Below are positions 28,663-36,944 of a stretch of DNA of 64,000 nt, piece by piece; within the stretch, counting starts at the first letter, position 1, and each line of letters starts with the position of its first letter. The notes beneath the pieces are model-generated. The model was not told the DNA's origin. It saw nothing but the letters and a program-made list of their open reading frames with translations, and did no database searches. Made by a program: the position numbers and the translations under genes. The stretch is from Gammaproteobacteria bacterium (GTDB lineage: Bacteria; Pseudomonadota; Gammaproteobacteria; Steroidobacterales; GCA-2729495), in contig CP129466.1 of NCBI GenBank assembly GCA_030583605.1, positions 999,001 to 1,063,000 on the forward strand, read 5' to 3'.

Positions 28663-30804
28663 ATGAAAATGGCTGTCCAGATGGAGCGAGGGAAGACGCC
28701 GGGTATTTCTTTCCAGGAAGCATCGGTCGATATCTGGGACAAGAAGTACCGCCTCAAGTCGAAGACCGGCGAGGTCATCGATGAGACCATGGACGATACC
28801 TACAAGCGGATCGCCAGGGCGCTTGCCGAGGTGGAGAGTGAACCGGAACGCTGGTTCGACACGTTTCTCTGGGCTCTGCGGCGCGGTGCCATTCCCGCGG
28901 GTCGCATCGTGTCGAATGCCGGCGCCCGTGAGCACAAGCCGGCTACCTCGACCATCAATTGCACCGTATCGGGCACGATTGCCGATTCGATGCACACGAT
29001 TCTCGAGAAGGTCCACGAGGCCGGCCTGACGCTCAAGGCCGGCTGCGGCATCGGCTACGAATTTTCGACCCTGCGGCCCCGTGGTGCATACGTGAGCGGA
29101 GCCGGCGCCTATACCTCCGGGCCGCTGTCCTTCATGGACATCTACGACAAGATGTGTTTCACGGTGTCCTCGGCCGGCGGGCGGCGCGGCGCCCAGATGG
29201 GCACCTTCGACATCGGCCACCCGGACGTGCTCGATTTCGTGCGCGCCAAGCGCGAAGCCGGCCGGCTGCGCCAGTTCAATCTCTCGCTGCTGGTGACTGA
29301 CGATTTCATCCGTGCGGTAAAGAACAACGAGCATTGGGCACTGGTATTTCCGATCGATGCGCGGCTGGTGGAGCAGGGCGCAATCGATGTCGATGATCCG
29401 GAGCAGGTGGTATGGCGCGACTGGCCGGTCACGGACGGTTATCACGTCAACGATTCCGGGCAGGTTGCCTGCAAGGTCTACAAGCGCATTCCTGCGCAAC
29501 GGCTGTGGGACCTCACGATGGCGTCCACCTATGACTTCGCCGAGCCGGGCTTCGTCCTCATCGACCGCGTCAACGAGATGAACAACAACTGGTTCGACGA
29601 GACGATTCGTGCGACGAACCCCTGTGGCGAGCAGCCGCTGCCGCCCTACGGTTCCTGCCTGCTTGGATCGGTCAACCTCACGAAGTTCGTCGTCGATCCG
29701 TTCACGGAGGCGGCCCGCTTCGACTGGGACGAGTTTCGTCGCGTGGTCTGCGTGTTCACGCGCATGCTCGACAACGTCGTGGAAATCAACGGGCTGCCGC
29801 TCGGGCGCCAGCGCGAGGAAATACACCGCAAACGGCGTCACGGCATGGGTTATCTCGGCCTGGGTTCGACCATGGCGATGCTGCGCCTGCGGTACGGCTC
29901 GGCCGAATCGGTGCAGTTCACCGAAGACGTGTCACGCGAGATGGCAATGGCCGGCTGGGAGACCGCGCTCGAACTGTCGCGCGAGAAGGGCCCGGCACCG
30001 ATCATGCTGGAGGAGTTCACGGTTACCCGCGAGATGATCCGCAAACGCCCGGAGATGGCTGCCGACGGCTGGAAGCCGGGCGATCGGATACCGGGACGCG
30101 AGCTGCACGCCCGCTACAGCCGCTATATGCAACGGCTCGCCGGGGTTGCACCGGAGCTGGTTCGCGAGCTCGCGGAGGCCGGTGCACGCTTCACCCATCA
30201 CAGTTCCATTGCGCCGACCGGGACGATCTCACTCTCCCTTGCGAACAACGCCAGCAATGGCATTGAGCCCAGCTTTGCGCACCATTATTTCCGTAACGTG
30301 ATCCGCGAAGGCAGAAAGACCAAGGAGAAGGTGGACGTCTTTTCCTTCGAGCTTCTGGCTTACCGGCAGCTCGTCAACCCGAACGCCATGCCAGGGTCGG
30401 CGAAGGCCGAGGAACGGCTGCCGGATTATTTCATTACTGCCGACGACATCACGCCGCGTGAGCATGTGGATATCCAGGCGGCGGCCCAGAAGTGGATCGA
30501 CTCGTCCATATCGAAAACGGCGAATGTGCCGACGGATTTCGCCTACGAGCAATTCAAGGACATATACCTGTACGCATACGAGAAGGGCCTCAAGGGCTGC
30601 ACGACGTTCCGTTTCAATCCGGAAGCGTTCCAGGGCGTGCTCGTGAAGGAGAAGGATCTCAAGAATACCGAGTACACCTTCGTCCTGGAGGATGGCCGCG
30701 AGATCACTCTGAAAGGCGACGAAGAGGTCGAGTACGACGGCGATGTCCACTCTGCCGCCAACCTGTATGACGCACTCAAGGAGGGCTATTACGGCAAGTT
30801 CTGA
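28663..30804 (+). CDS. nrdJa: Class II (B12-dependent) ribonucleotide reductase, catalytic subunit NrdJa
   Basis: 713 residues. It makes deoxyribonucleotides with adenosylcobalamin, so needs no oxygen and no radical-generating subunit. Active-site motifs are 'TSTINCTVSGTI' (first redox Cys), 'NPCGEQPLPPYGSCLLG' (Asn, Cys, Glu triad) and 'KGCTTFRFNP' near the end. No C-terminal redox Cys pair is present; the next gene supplies that part. The frame opens at 28591 and the ATG at 28663 is preferred, though its Shine-Dalgarno (AGGGGG) is rather far. Two NrdR boxes lie upstream. Confidence 0.93.
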   Translation: MKMAVQMERGKTPGISFQEASVDIWDKKYRLKSKTGEVIDETMDDTYKRIARALAEVESEPERWFDTFLWALRRGAIPAGRIVSNAGAREHKPATSTINCTVSGTIADSMHTILEKVHEAGLTLKAGCGIGYEFSTLRPRGAYVSGAGAYTSGPLSFMDIYDKMCFTVSSAGGRRGAQMGTFDIGHPDVLDFVRAKREAGRLRQFNLSLLVTDDFIRAVKNNEHWALVFPIDARLVEQGAIDVDDPEQVVWRDWPVTDGYHVNDSGQVACKVYKRIPAQRLWDLTMASTYDFAEPGFVLIDRVNEMNNNWFDETIRATNPCGEQPLPPYGSCLLGSVNLTKFVVDPFTEAARFDWDEFRRVVCVFTRMLDNVVEINGLPLGRQREEIHRKRRHGMGYLGLGSTMAMLRLRYGSAESVQFTEDVSREMAMAGWETALELSREKGPAPIMLEEFTVTREMIRKRPEMAADGWKPGDRIPGRELHARYSRYMQRLAGVAPELVRELAEAGARFTHHSSIAPTGTISLSLANNASNGIEPSFAHHYFRNVIREGRKTKEKVDVFSFELLAYRQLVNPNAMPGSAKAEERLPDYFITADDITPREHVDIQAAAQKWIDSSISKTANVPTDFAYEQFKDIYLYAYEKGLKGCTTFRFNPEAFQGVLVKEKDLKNTEYTFVLEDGREITLKGDEEVEYDGDVHSAANLYDALKEGYYGKF

Positions 30805-30830
30805 CGAACTGGCCGGGCCGCACAGCAACC

Positions 30831-31541
30831 ATGTCCAAGGTAACCATAGACCAGAAGATCGTCGGGTACCGCGTAGCCGGCGCCGAAGCGCGAGCCGCGG
30901 CAAAACAGGAAAAGCCGTCCGTTCGAGAGGTAAGTGCCGACGGCAAGGTCGTGCGCATGCACGAGAAGCTCGAGCGGCCGGAAATGCTGCAGGGCTCGAC
31001 CTACAAGGTGAAGACCCCGGTGTCAGACCACGCGATGTACGTGACCATCAACGACATCATCCTGAATCCAGGGACCGAGTACGAGCAACGGCGCCCGTTC
31101 GAGATCTTCATCAATTCGAAGAATCTCGATCATTACCAGTGGATCGTCGCGCTGACGCGGTTGATGTCGGCGGTCTTCCGCAAGGGCGGCGACGTGACCT
31201 TCATGGTGGATGAACTGAAGGCCGTCTTCGACCCGAGAGGCGGATACTGGCAGCCCGGTGGCAAGTTCATGCCGTCGATCATCGCGGAACTCGGCCATAT
31301 CATCGAGAAGCACCTGAAAGCGATCGGGTTGCTCCCGCCCGATTCGCTCGATGAGCACCAGAAGCGGCTGGTCGAGATCAAGCGCCGGGAATTCGAGGAG
31401 CGCAATCGCCAGCAGGATGCGTTCGCGAAGAGCATCTATCCCGAGGGCGCCCAGCTCTGCAAGGTCTGCAATACCACCGCTGTCGTGATGATGGACGGAT
31501 GCCTCACCTGCCTTGCCTGCGGCGATTCAAAATGCGGGTGA
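30831..31541 (+). CDS. nrdJb: Class II ribonucleotide reductase, C-terminal subunit NrdJb
   Basis: 236 residues, 26 nt downstream of nrdJa. 'STYKVKTPVSDHAMYVTIND' and 'EYEQRRPFEIFINSKNLDHY' match the C-terminal part of single-chain class II enzymes, split off as in Pseudomonas aeruginosa nrdJa/nrdJb. The tail has 'LCKVC' and 'CLTCLACGDSKCG', carrying a zinc site and the likely redox-active cysteines that re-reduce the active site. Both genes are probably needed for activity (known for Pseudomonas; inferred here). Confidence 0.92.
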   Translation: MSKVTIDQKIVGYRVAGAEARAAAKQEKPSVREVSADGKVVRMHEKLERPEMLQGSTYKVKTPVSDHAMYVTINDIILNPGTEYEQRRPFEIFINSKNLDHYQWIVALTRLMSAVFRKGGDVTFMVDELKAVFDPRGGYWQPGGKFMPSIIAELGHIIEKHLKAIGLLPPDSLDEHQKRLVEIKRREFEERNRQQDAFAKSIYPEGAQLCKVCNTTAVVMMDGCLTCLACGDSKCG

Positions 31542-31634
31542 GTACATAGCAGCAGGCTCCTGGCGGCGGCAGAGTTCGAACGTACGCTTTGCCTGTACAC
31601 TTAGCGCCGCGTCGGCAGCAATACACGTCGCCAG

Positions 31635-33062
31635 ATGAGCCTTATCGTCCCTGACTTTGCTTCCGTCAAGGCACTGGTCGCCGGCGACCTGATGCTCGAC
31701 CGCTACTGGTTCGGCCCGACATCCCGCATTTCCCCGGAGGCGCCGGTCCCCGTGGTCAAGGTCACCCAGACCGAAGTCCGGGCCGGTGGCGCCGCCAACG
31801 TGGCAGTGAACCTCGCGAGCCTGGGTGCCCGGACCATCCTCACCGGTGTCATCGGCCGGGACGCCGATGGTGGCGCACTGCGACAGCTGCTCGGCGAGCG
31901 CGGCGTCCGCCTCGAGCTGGTCGAGTCCGCCCGCTGCCCCACCATCACCAAGCTGCGCGTGCTGAGCCGCAATCAGCAGCTCATACGGCTCGATACCGAG
32001 GATCATTTCGAGGCCGCCGATGCCGAGGCCCTTACAGCGCTCGTCGACCGCCAGGCGCAGGATGCCTCGGTATGCATCCTGTCCGATTACGGCAAGGGGA
32101 CGCTGTTGCAGGCGTCCTCGCTGGTGCGCCTGGCGCGGGCACGCGGCATACCGGTCCTGGTGGATCCGAAGGGCACCGATTTCGGCCGTTACCGCGGCGC
32201 GACCGCGCTTACGCCGAACCTGGCGGAATTCGAGGCCGTGGCGGGAACGGCCGATAGTGATGCGGACCTCGTGGCGCGCGCCCGCCGCCTGCGAGCCGAG
32301 ATCGATCTCGGTGCGCTCGTCGTCACGCTCGGCGAGCGGGGCATCCTGGTCGTCGCGGAAGACCGCGAAGCGGTCTTCCTGCCCGCGCGTGCCAGGGAAG
32401 TCTTCGACGTGACCGGCGCCGGTGACACCGTGATCGCCACGCTTGCGGCTGGGCTTGGCGCCGGCATGACGCTGGTCGATGCGGCGGAACTCGCCAACGT
32501 TGCTGCCGGCCTGGTGGTCGGGCGGATCGGGGCTGCGTCGGTGACTCCATCGGAACTGCAACTCGAACTGCACGAGCACGGCCGTGGCGGCCGCGGGCTG
32601 CTACGCCGGGATGAAGCGCGCCGTGTGGCTGGCCAGGCGCGTGTACGCGGTGAGCGTATCGTCATGACCAACGGTTGCTTCGACATCCTGCACGCCGGCC
32701 ACGTTGCCTATCTCGAGGAAGCCAAGACGCGCGGTGACCGGCTGATGGTGGCGGTCAACGACGACGATTCGGTGCGCCGGCTGAAAGGTGCGGGGCGCCC
32801 GATCAACCCGCTGGTCGATCGCATGGCCGTTCTGGCCGGACTCGCCGCGGTCGATTGGGTCGTGCCCTTTAGTGAGGATACCCCCGAGCAGCTGATCGGC
32901 GAGGTTCTGCCCGATGTGCTGGTCAAGGGTGGGGATTACCGGCCGGAGCAGATTGCCGGTGGTGCCATCGTGACGGCCAACGGCGGCCGCGTGGAGATCT
33001 TGCAGTTCCGCGAGGGCCGCTCCACAACCGGCATCCTGGATACCATTCGACAACGCAGCTGA
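31635..33062 (+). CDS. hldE: Bifunctional heptose 7-phosphate kinase/heptose 1-phosphate adenylyltransferase
   Basis: 475 residues, two domains. The N-terminal ribokinase-like half has 'RAGGAANVAVNLASLGAR' and 'DVTGAGDTVIA'; the C-terminal nucleotidyltransferase half has 'MTNGCFDILHAGHVAYLEEA'. It supplies ADP-heptose for the LPS inner core. It is followed 10 nt later by waaA, so LPS-core synthesis genes form an operon. The fused form is typical of gammaproteobacteria. Confidence 0.95.
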   Translation: MSLIVPDFASVKALVAGDLMLDRYWFGPTSRISPEAPVPVVKVTQTEVRAGGAANVAVNLASLGARTILTGVIGRDADGGALRQLLGERGVRLELVESARCPTITKLRVLSRNQQLIRLDTEDHFEAADAEALTALVDRQAQDASVCILSDYGKGTLLQASSLVRLARARGIPVLVDPKGTDFGRYRGATALTPNLAEFEAVAGTADSDADLVARARRLRAEIDLGALVVTLGERGILVVAEDREAVFLPARAREVFDVTGAGDTVIATLAAGLGAGMTLVDAAELANVAAGLVVGRIGAASVTPSELQLELHEHGRGGRGLLRRDEARRVAGQARVRGERIVMTNGCFDILHAGHVAYLEEAKTRGDRLMVAVNDDDSVRRLKGAGRPINPLVDRMAVLAGLAAVDWVVPFSEDTPEQLIGEVLPDVLVKGGDYRPEQIAGGAIVTANGGRVEILQFREGRSTTGILDTIRQRS

Positions 33063-33072
33063 TCGCCCCGTC

Positions 33073-34371
33073 GTGCGGTTCGTCTACCTGCTGCTCTCCT
33101 GGCTCCTGCTGCCCGTTTTCCTGGCCCATCTGCTGTGGCGCAGTCTCAGCCAGCCGGAGTACCGGCGCCGGCTCCCGGAGCGGCTGGGGTACGGCGCGGG
33201 CCGCCCGCCGGCACCAAGCATCTGGATTCACGCGGTTTCCGTCGGCGAGGTGACCGCCGCCGCGCCCCTGGTGCGAATCCTCCGGGAGCGTTTCCCGCGC
33301 AAGCGGCTGGTAGTTACCACCATGACGCCCACGGGGTCGCAGCGGGCGCGGGATCTGTTCGGCGACACCGTGACTCACTCCTACGTGCCCTACGACGCTC
33401 CCGGTCCGGTGCGTCGCTTTTTCGACTGGGTACAGCCGGAACTTGCGGTGATCCTCGAGACCGAAATCTGGCCGAACCTGTATCACGAGTGCGGCCACCG
33501 CCGCGTGCCGCTGGTGATGGCGAGCGCGCGGGTGTCGGGGGAGTCGGTGCGTCGCTACCGCGTGCTGTTCGGGCTCATCCGCGACACCCTGGCGCACGGG
33601 ATCGTCATCGGCGCGCAGAGCGCAACGGACGCCGAGCGCTTCCGCCAACTCGGCGCGAATGCGGACCGGACGTTCGTAACCGGCAACATCAAATTCGACT
33701 TTGAACTCTCCACAGAGGTTGCCCGACGCGGAGGGGAGTGGCGTGCGCTGAACGCTCCGGACCGGCCCGTCTGGATCGGCGCGAGCACCCACCAGGACGA
33801 GGAACAAGTGCTGATCGAGGCGCACCGCCGGGTACTCGAGGCATGCCCTGGGACGCTGCTGATACTGGTGCCACGGCACCCCGAGCGTTTTGCCGCAGTC
33901 GCCGCGCTGGTGCAGCGCGCGGCCCTGCCGCTGGCCCGGCGCAGCAGTGGCGAACGTTGCATGCCAGGGACGCAGGTATTCCTCGGCGACAGCATGGGCG
34001 AGCTCACCATGCTTTATGCCGCTGCCGATGTCGCTTTCGTCGGCGGCAGCCTGGTGCGCATCGGCGGCCATAACCTGCTCGAACCGGCGGCTCTCGGCGT
34101 GCCGGCGCTCACCGGGCCTAACAACTTCAATGCGCCCGATATAGCCGATCTCCTGACGGAGCAGGGCGCCACCGTGGTCGTGCACGATGCCGGACAGATC
34201 AGCGCCGAGATCATTCGGCTGCTTGGTGATCCGGTGGAGCGGTCGCGGCGTGGTGCGCTGGCGCGGGATCTGCTGGAAAAAAACCGGGGGGCGGTCAGCC
34301 GGCTGCTCGCGCTCGTTGCGCCCCTCATGGATGGGCCCGGGCCACCGCGGCATCCGGGCCAGGACGCCTGA
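33073..34371 (+). CDS. waaA: 3-deoxy-D-manno-octulosonic acid (Kdo) transferase, GTG start
   Basis: 432 residues. An N-terminal membrane anchor (about 2-22) precedes a GT-B glycosyltransferase that adds Kdo to lipid A precursor at the inner membrane. 'IWIHAVSVGEVTAAAPLV', 'VILETEIWPNLY', 'TGNIKFDFE' and 'GGHNLLEPAALGVP' are typical. The GTG at 33073 lies 10 nt after hldE. The stop is only 1 nt from that of convergent tolC. Confidence 0.94.
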   Translation: MRFVYLLLSWLLLPVFLAHLLWRSLSQPEYRRRLPERLGYGAGRPPAPSIWIHAVSVGEVTAAAPLVRILRERFPRKRLVVTTMTPTGSQRARDLFGDTVTHSYVPYDAPGPVRRFFDWVQPELAVILETEIWPNLYHECGHRRVPLVMASARVSGESVRRYRVLFGLIRDTLAHGIVIGAQSATDAERFRQLGANADRTFVTGNIKFDFELSTEVARRGGEWRALNAPDRPVWIGASTHQDEEQVLIEAHRRVLEACPGTLLILVPRHPERFAAVAALVQRAALPLARRSSGERCMPGTQVFLGDSMGELTMLYAAADVAFVGGSLVRIGGHNLLEPAALGVPALTGPNNFNAPDIADLLTEQGATVVVHDAGQISAEIIRLLGDPVERSRRGALARDLLEKNRGAVSRLLALVAPLMDGPGPPRHPGQDA

Positions 34372-34372
34372 C

Positions 34373-35833
34373 TTACTGCGCGGCTGACACCGGCTCGAGC
34401 CAGGAATCGACTTCCTGCACATCGTCCTTGTTGAGCGTGCCAGCCGCCTGCTTGAGCTTCAGCACGTTGACGATGTAGTCGTAACGGCTTCGCGCGAAGT
34501 TCGTTTCGGCCTGGAACAACTGCCGCCGCGACTCCAGCACGTCAACCGTCGTGCGCGTGCCGACCTCGAACCCGGCCTCAGTGGCCTGCAGTGCCGTCTG
34601 CGCCGACTTGAGCGCCTGCTGGAGTGCTCGCACGCGGGAGATCTCGGAAGTCACGGCGAGATAGGCGTCCCTGGTTTGCCGTTCGGTCTGTCGGGCGGTC
34701 CTTTCGAGGCGCTCTTTCGCGGCGCGATGTTCGTAGACGGCTTGCCTCGTCTCCGAACTGGTCGCGCCACCGCTGAACAGGGGCACCTTGAACTGCAGCC
34801 CGAAACTGTCCTGCGACGTTTCGAAATCCGTAGGCTGCCTGACCTGGTCGTTGAGGGAGCCCGACGGCTGGCCCTGCATGTTCAGAAGGGTCTTCTGCTT
34901 GGCGTCCGAATCGACGTCCGAATGACTGGCAACAAAGTCCACGGTCGGGAAGTGACCGGACCGGGCGATCCGGATGTTGTCGCGGGCGATGTCCGCACCG
35001 AGCTGCGCCGACTGCAGGCTCAGGTTCTGTTGCAGCGCGAGTTCCACCCATTGGTTGTCATCGGCAGGGTTGGGGCTGACCAGTGGGATCTCGCTGCGAG
35101 GCTTGGAGAGATCTCCGGGGTAGTCGCCGATGATCTCGCGAAGCACCTCCTTGTTGGTAGCGAGCTGGCGTTTGGCGAGAATCTCCGCCGCCACCGCCTG
35201 GTCGAACCCGGCCTGCGCTTCCTGCACGTCCGTGATGGCGATCAGGCCGACTTCGAAGCGCTTCTGTGCCTGCTCGAGCTGGCGGCCGATCGCCTCGCGC
35301 GCGGCGACGTTCGACGTGAGCGTGTCTTCGGCTGCGAGCACGTTGAAGTAGGCTTCGGACACGCGGATATACAGGTCCATGTCCGCAATCTGGTAGTCGA
35401 CGTCCGCCTGCAGGACCTGCTTGTCGGCCTGCCTGAATCTCACCCACTGGTCCCAGCGAAACAGCGTCTGGGTCAGGTCCACCCGCCACTGCTCGGTGCT
35501 GCTTCGGCCGTCGAACTGGCGGTTGGCCAGCACGACCTGGGGTGGCGTAGCCGGGTTGCCGTCATCGTCGATGGCCTGGGCAAAGACGTTGCTGCCGTCG
35601 TTGCTCACCCAGTCCTTGCCGGCGCTGGCGTCGACCTGAGGCAACAATGCGCCGCGCGCCTGCGGCCTGGCCTCGCGTACCGCGAGCCGGTTCGCATCCG
35701 CTTCGCGCACCTGCGGATCGTTCTGGCGCGCTAGCTGGTAGACCTCCAGCAGCGAATCGGCGTGTGCGAGTGACGTCGCGAGCAGCGCAACGACAAGACC
35801 AAGGCGACTGGTGATTCTGACCATGGGTGCCAT
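34373..35833 (-). CDS. tolC: TolC-family outer membrane efflux protein
   Basis: A 486-residue exported protein forming the outer-membrane channel of tripartite efflux and type I secretion. The signal peptide ('LGLVVALLATSLAHA') precedes two repeats of helices and strands. 'LLEVYQLARQNDPQVREADA', 'TQTLFRWDQWVRFRQA', 'VPLFSGGATSSETRQA' and 'AETNFARSRYDYIVNVLKLK' are TolC hallmarks. The ATG at 35833 is chosen; 35824 is also possible. It lies downstream of pcm on the same strand, 180 nt away. Confidence 0.93.
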   Translation of the reverse strand: MAPMVRITSRLGLVVALLATSLAHADSLLEVYQLARQNDPQVREADANRLAVREARPQARGALLPQVDASAGKDWVSNDGSNVFAQAIDDDGNPATPPQVVLANRQFDGRSSTEQWRVDLTQTLFRWDQWVRFRQADKQVLQADVDYQIADMDLYIRVSEAYFNVLAAEDTLTSNVAAREAIGRQLEQAQKRFEVGLIAITDVQEAQAGFDQAVAAEILAKRQLATNKEVLREIIGDYPGDLSKPRSEIPLVSPNPADDNQWVELALQQNLSLQSAQLGADIARDNIRIARSGHFPTVDFVASHSDVDSDAKQKTLLNMQGQPSGSLNDQVRQPTDFETSQDSFGLQFKVPLFSGGATSSETRQAVYEHRAAKERLERTARQTERQTRDAYLAVTSEISRVRALQQALKSAQTALQATEAGFEVGTRTTVDVLESRRQLFQAETNFARSRYDYIVNVLKLKQAAGTLNKDDVQEVDSWLEPVSAAQ

Positions 35834-36013
35834 ACCGGATCTCTCGCAATGTGCAGGGATGTGCCCCTCGCGGGACGGCATCAGGTTGTTATTCCCCCGT
35901 GACAGCCTAACGCAAGGCCGGGCACGAGCCGAAGCGGATACTGTAACGATTTGTAACGCCTGCCGCCCTCTGGCGCGAATCGGGCCTGGGCGCCGGCCGG
36001 CATCGAGGCTCGG

Positions 36014-36673
36014 TCAAAACACGAACCGTTCGGGTCGTGGCGCATTGTCGAGCGGCGGCAACACGGTCTCGAACAGCGACACCCGGCTGAAACCCGTGCC
36101 GGATGTCGCGCGACGGATCAGCAAGGCCTCCATGGCTGGGGTTTCGCCGACCACCACGAACATACGCCCGCCGGGCGCCAGCCAGTCCGCGAACGCGGAG
36201 TCGGGCACCCACACGGAGCCGCCGACGGCAATGCAGTCGAAGCGCTCTGCCGGCTGCCAGCGGAAGGCGTCCTCGGTGAGGATCACGCAATTACCGATGC
36301 CGAGATCCCGTAGCCGCCCGCGTGCGGCCTCGGCCAGATCGGGCCGGATCTCGAGGCTCGTGACATGCGCGCCGAGTTTCGCGAGGCAGGCGGTGAGGAA
36401 CCCGCTGCCGGTGCCGATTTCAAGGATCCGGTCGGTTGGCGTGATCTCCAGAGACTGCAGCAGGCGGCCGGCGAGCTGGGGGGTGAGCATGTACTGGCCA
36501 TGCGACAGGGGAATGGCGGTATCGGCAAAGGCGAGCCGCCCGAACTGCGGCGGCACGAACCGCTCGCGTGGCACGGTCCCCATGACGCCCAGTACCGCAG
36601 GGTCCAGCACGTCCCAGGCACGAACCTGCTGGCTCACCATCTGGTGTCGGGCGGACTCGATATCGACAGGCAT
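36014..36673 (-). CDS. pcm: Protein-L-isoaspartate O-methyltransferase-like protein
   Basis: 219 residues with 'RHQMVSQQVRAWDVLDPAVL', 'SHGQYMLTPQLAGRLLQSL' and the SAM motif 'ILEIGTGSGFLTACLA'. It methylates damaged isoaspartyl residues in the classical family. In this tolC-linked group the usual 'ISqPy' segment reads 'LSHGQYML', so substrate use could differ. GAGGAG lies 7 nt before the ATG at 36673, giving a confident start. Confidence 0.88.
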   Translation of the reverse strand: MPVDIESARHQMVSQQVRAWDVLDPAVLGVMGTVPRERFVPPQFGRLAFADTAIPLSHGQYMLTPQLAGRLLQSLEITPTDRILEIGTGSGFLTACLAKLGAHVTSLEIRPDLAEAARGRLRDLGIGNCVILTEDAFRWQPAERFDCIAVGGSVWVPDSAFADWLAPGGRMFVVVGETPAMEALLIRRATSGTGFSRVSLFETVLPPLDNAPRPERFVF

Positions 36674-36944
36674 CGCAGGCTCCTCGGGCGGGCGCTTAGG
36701 GTAAGTACTTTGAACAGGGCAGACAAGGCGGCCGGCGCGGACGATTATGGTGAAATGCCCCGGTCTCGTGCCGACCCGGTGGGCTATCCTACCGAGGAAA
36801 ACCGCGATGGGACGTGGATGTCCCTCCAGGCGCCCCACAGTGCCACCCGCTCGCGGCACATCAACGGTCAGCCCCGCGGCACAGGGATGCAGAAGACATC
36901 ATGAAGAGGCCGGGTGTGAGCCCCAGACTTCCCGCGTGGCGCCG

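Noticed and set aside
36747..36944. N-terminal extension of the PAS-GGDEF-EAL protein
   Set aside because: The 66 extra residues are Pro/Arg-rich without a motif and precede a clear membrane helix start at 36945.
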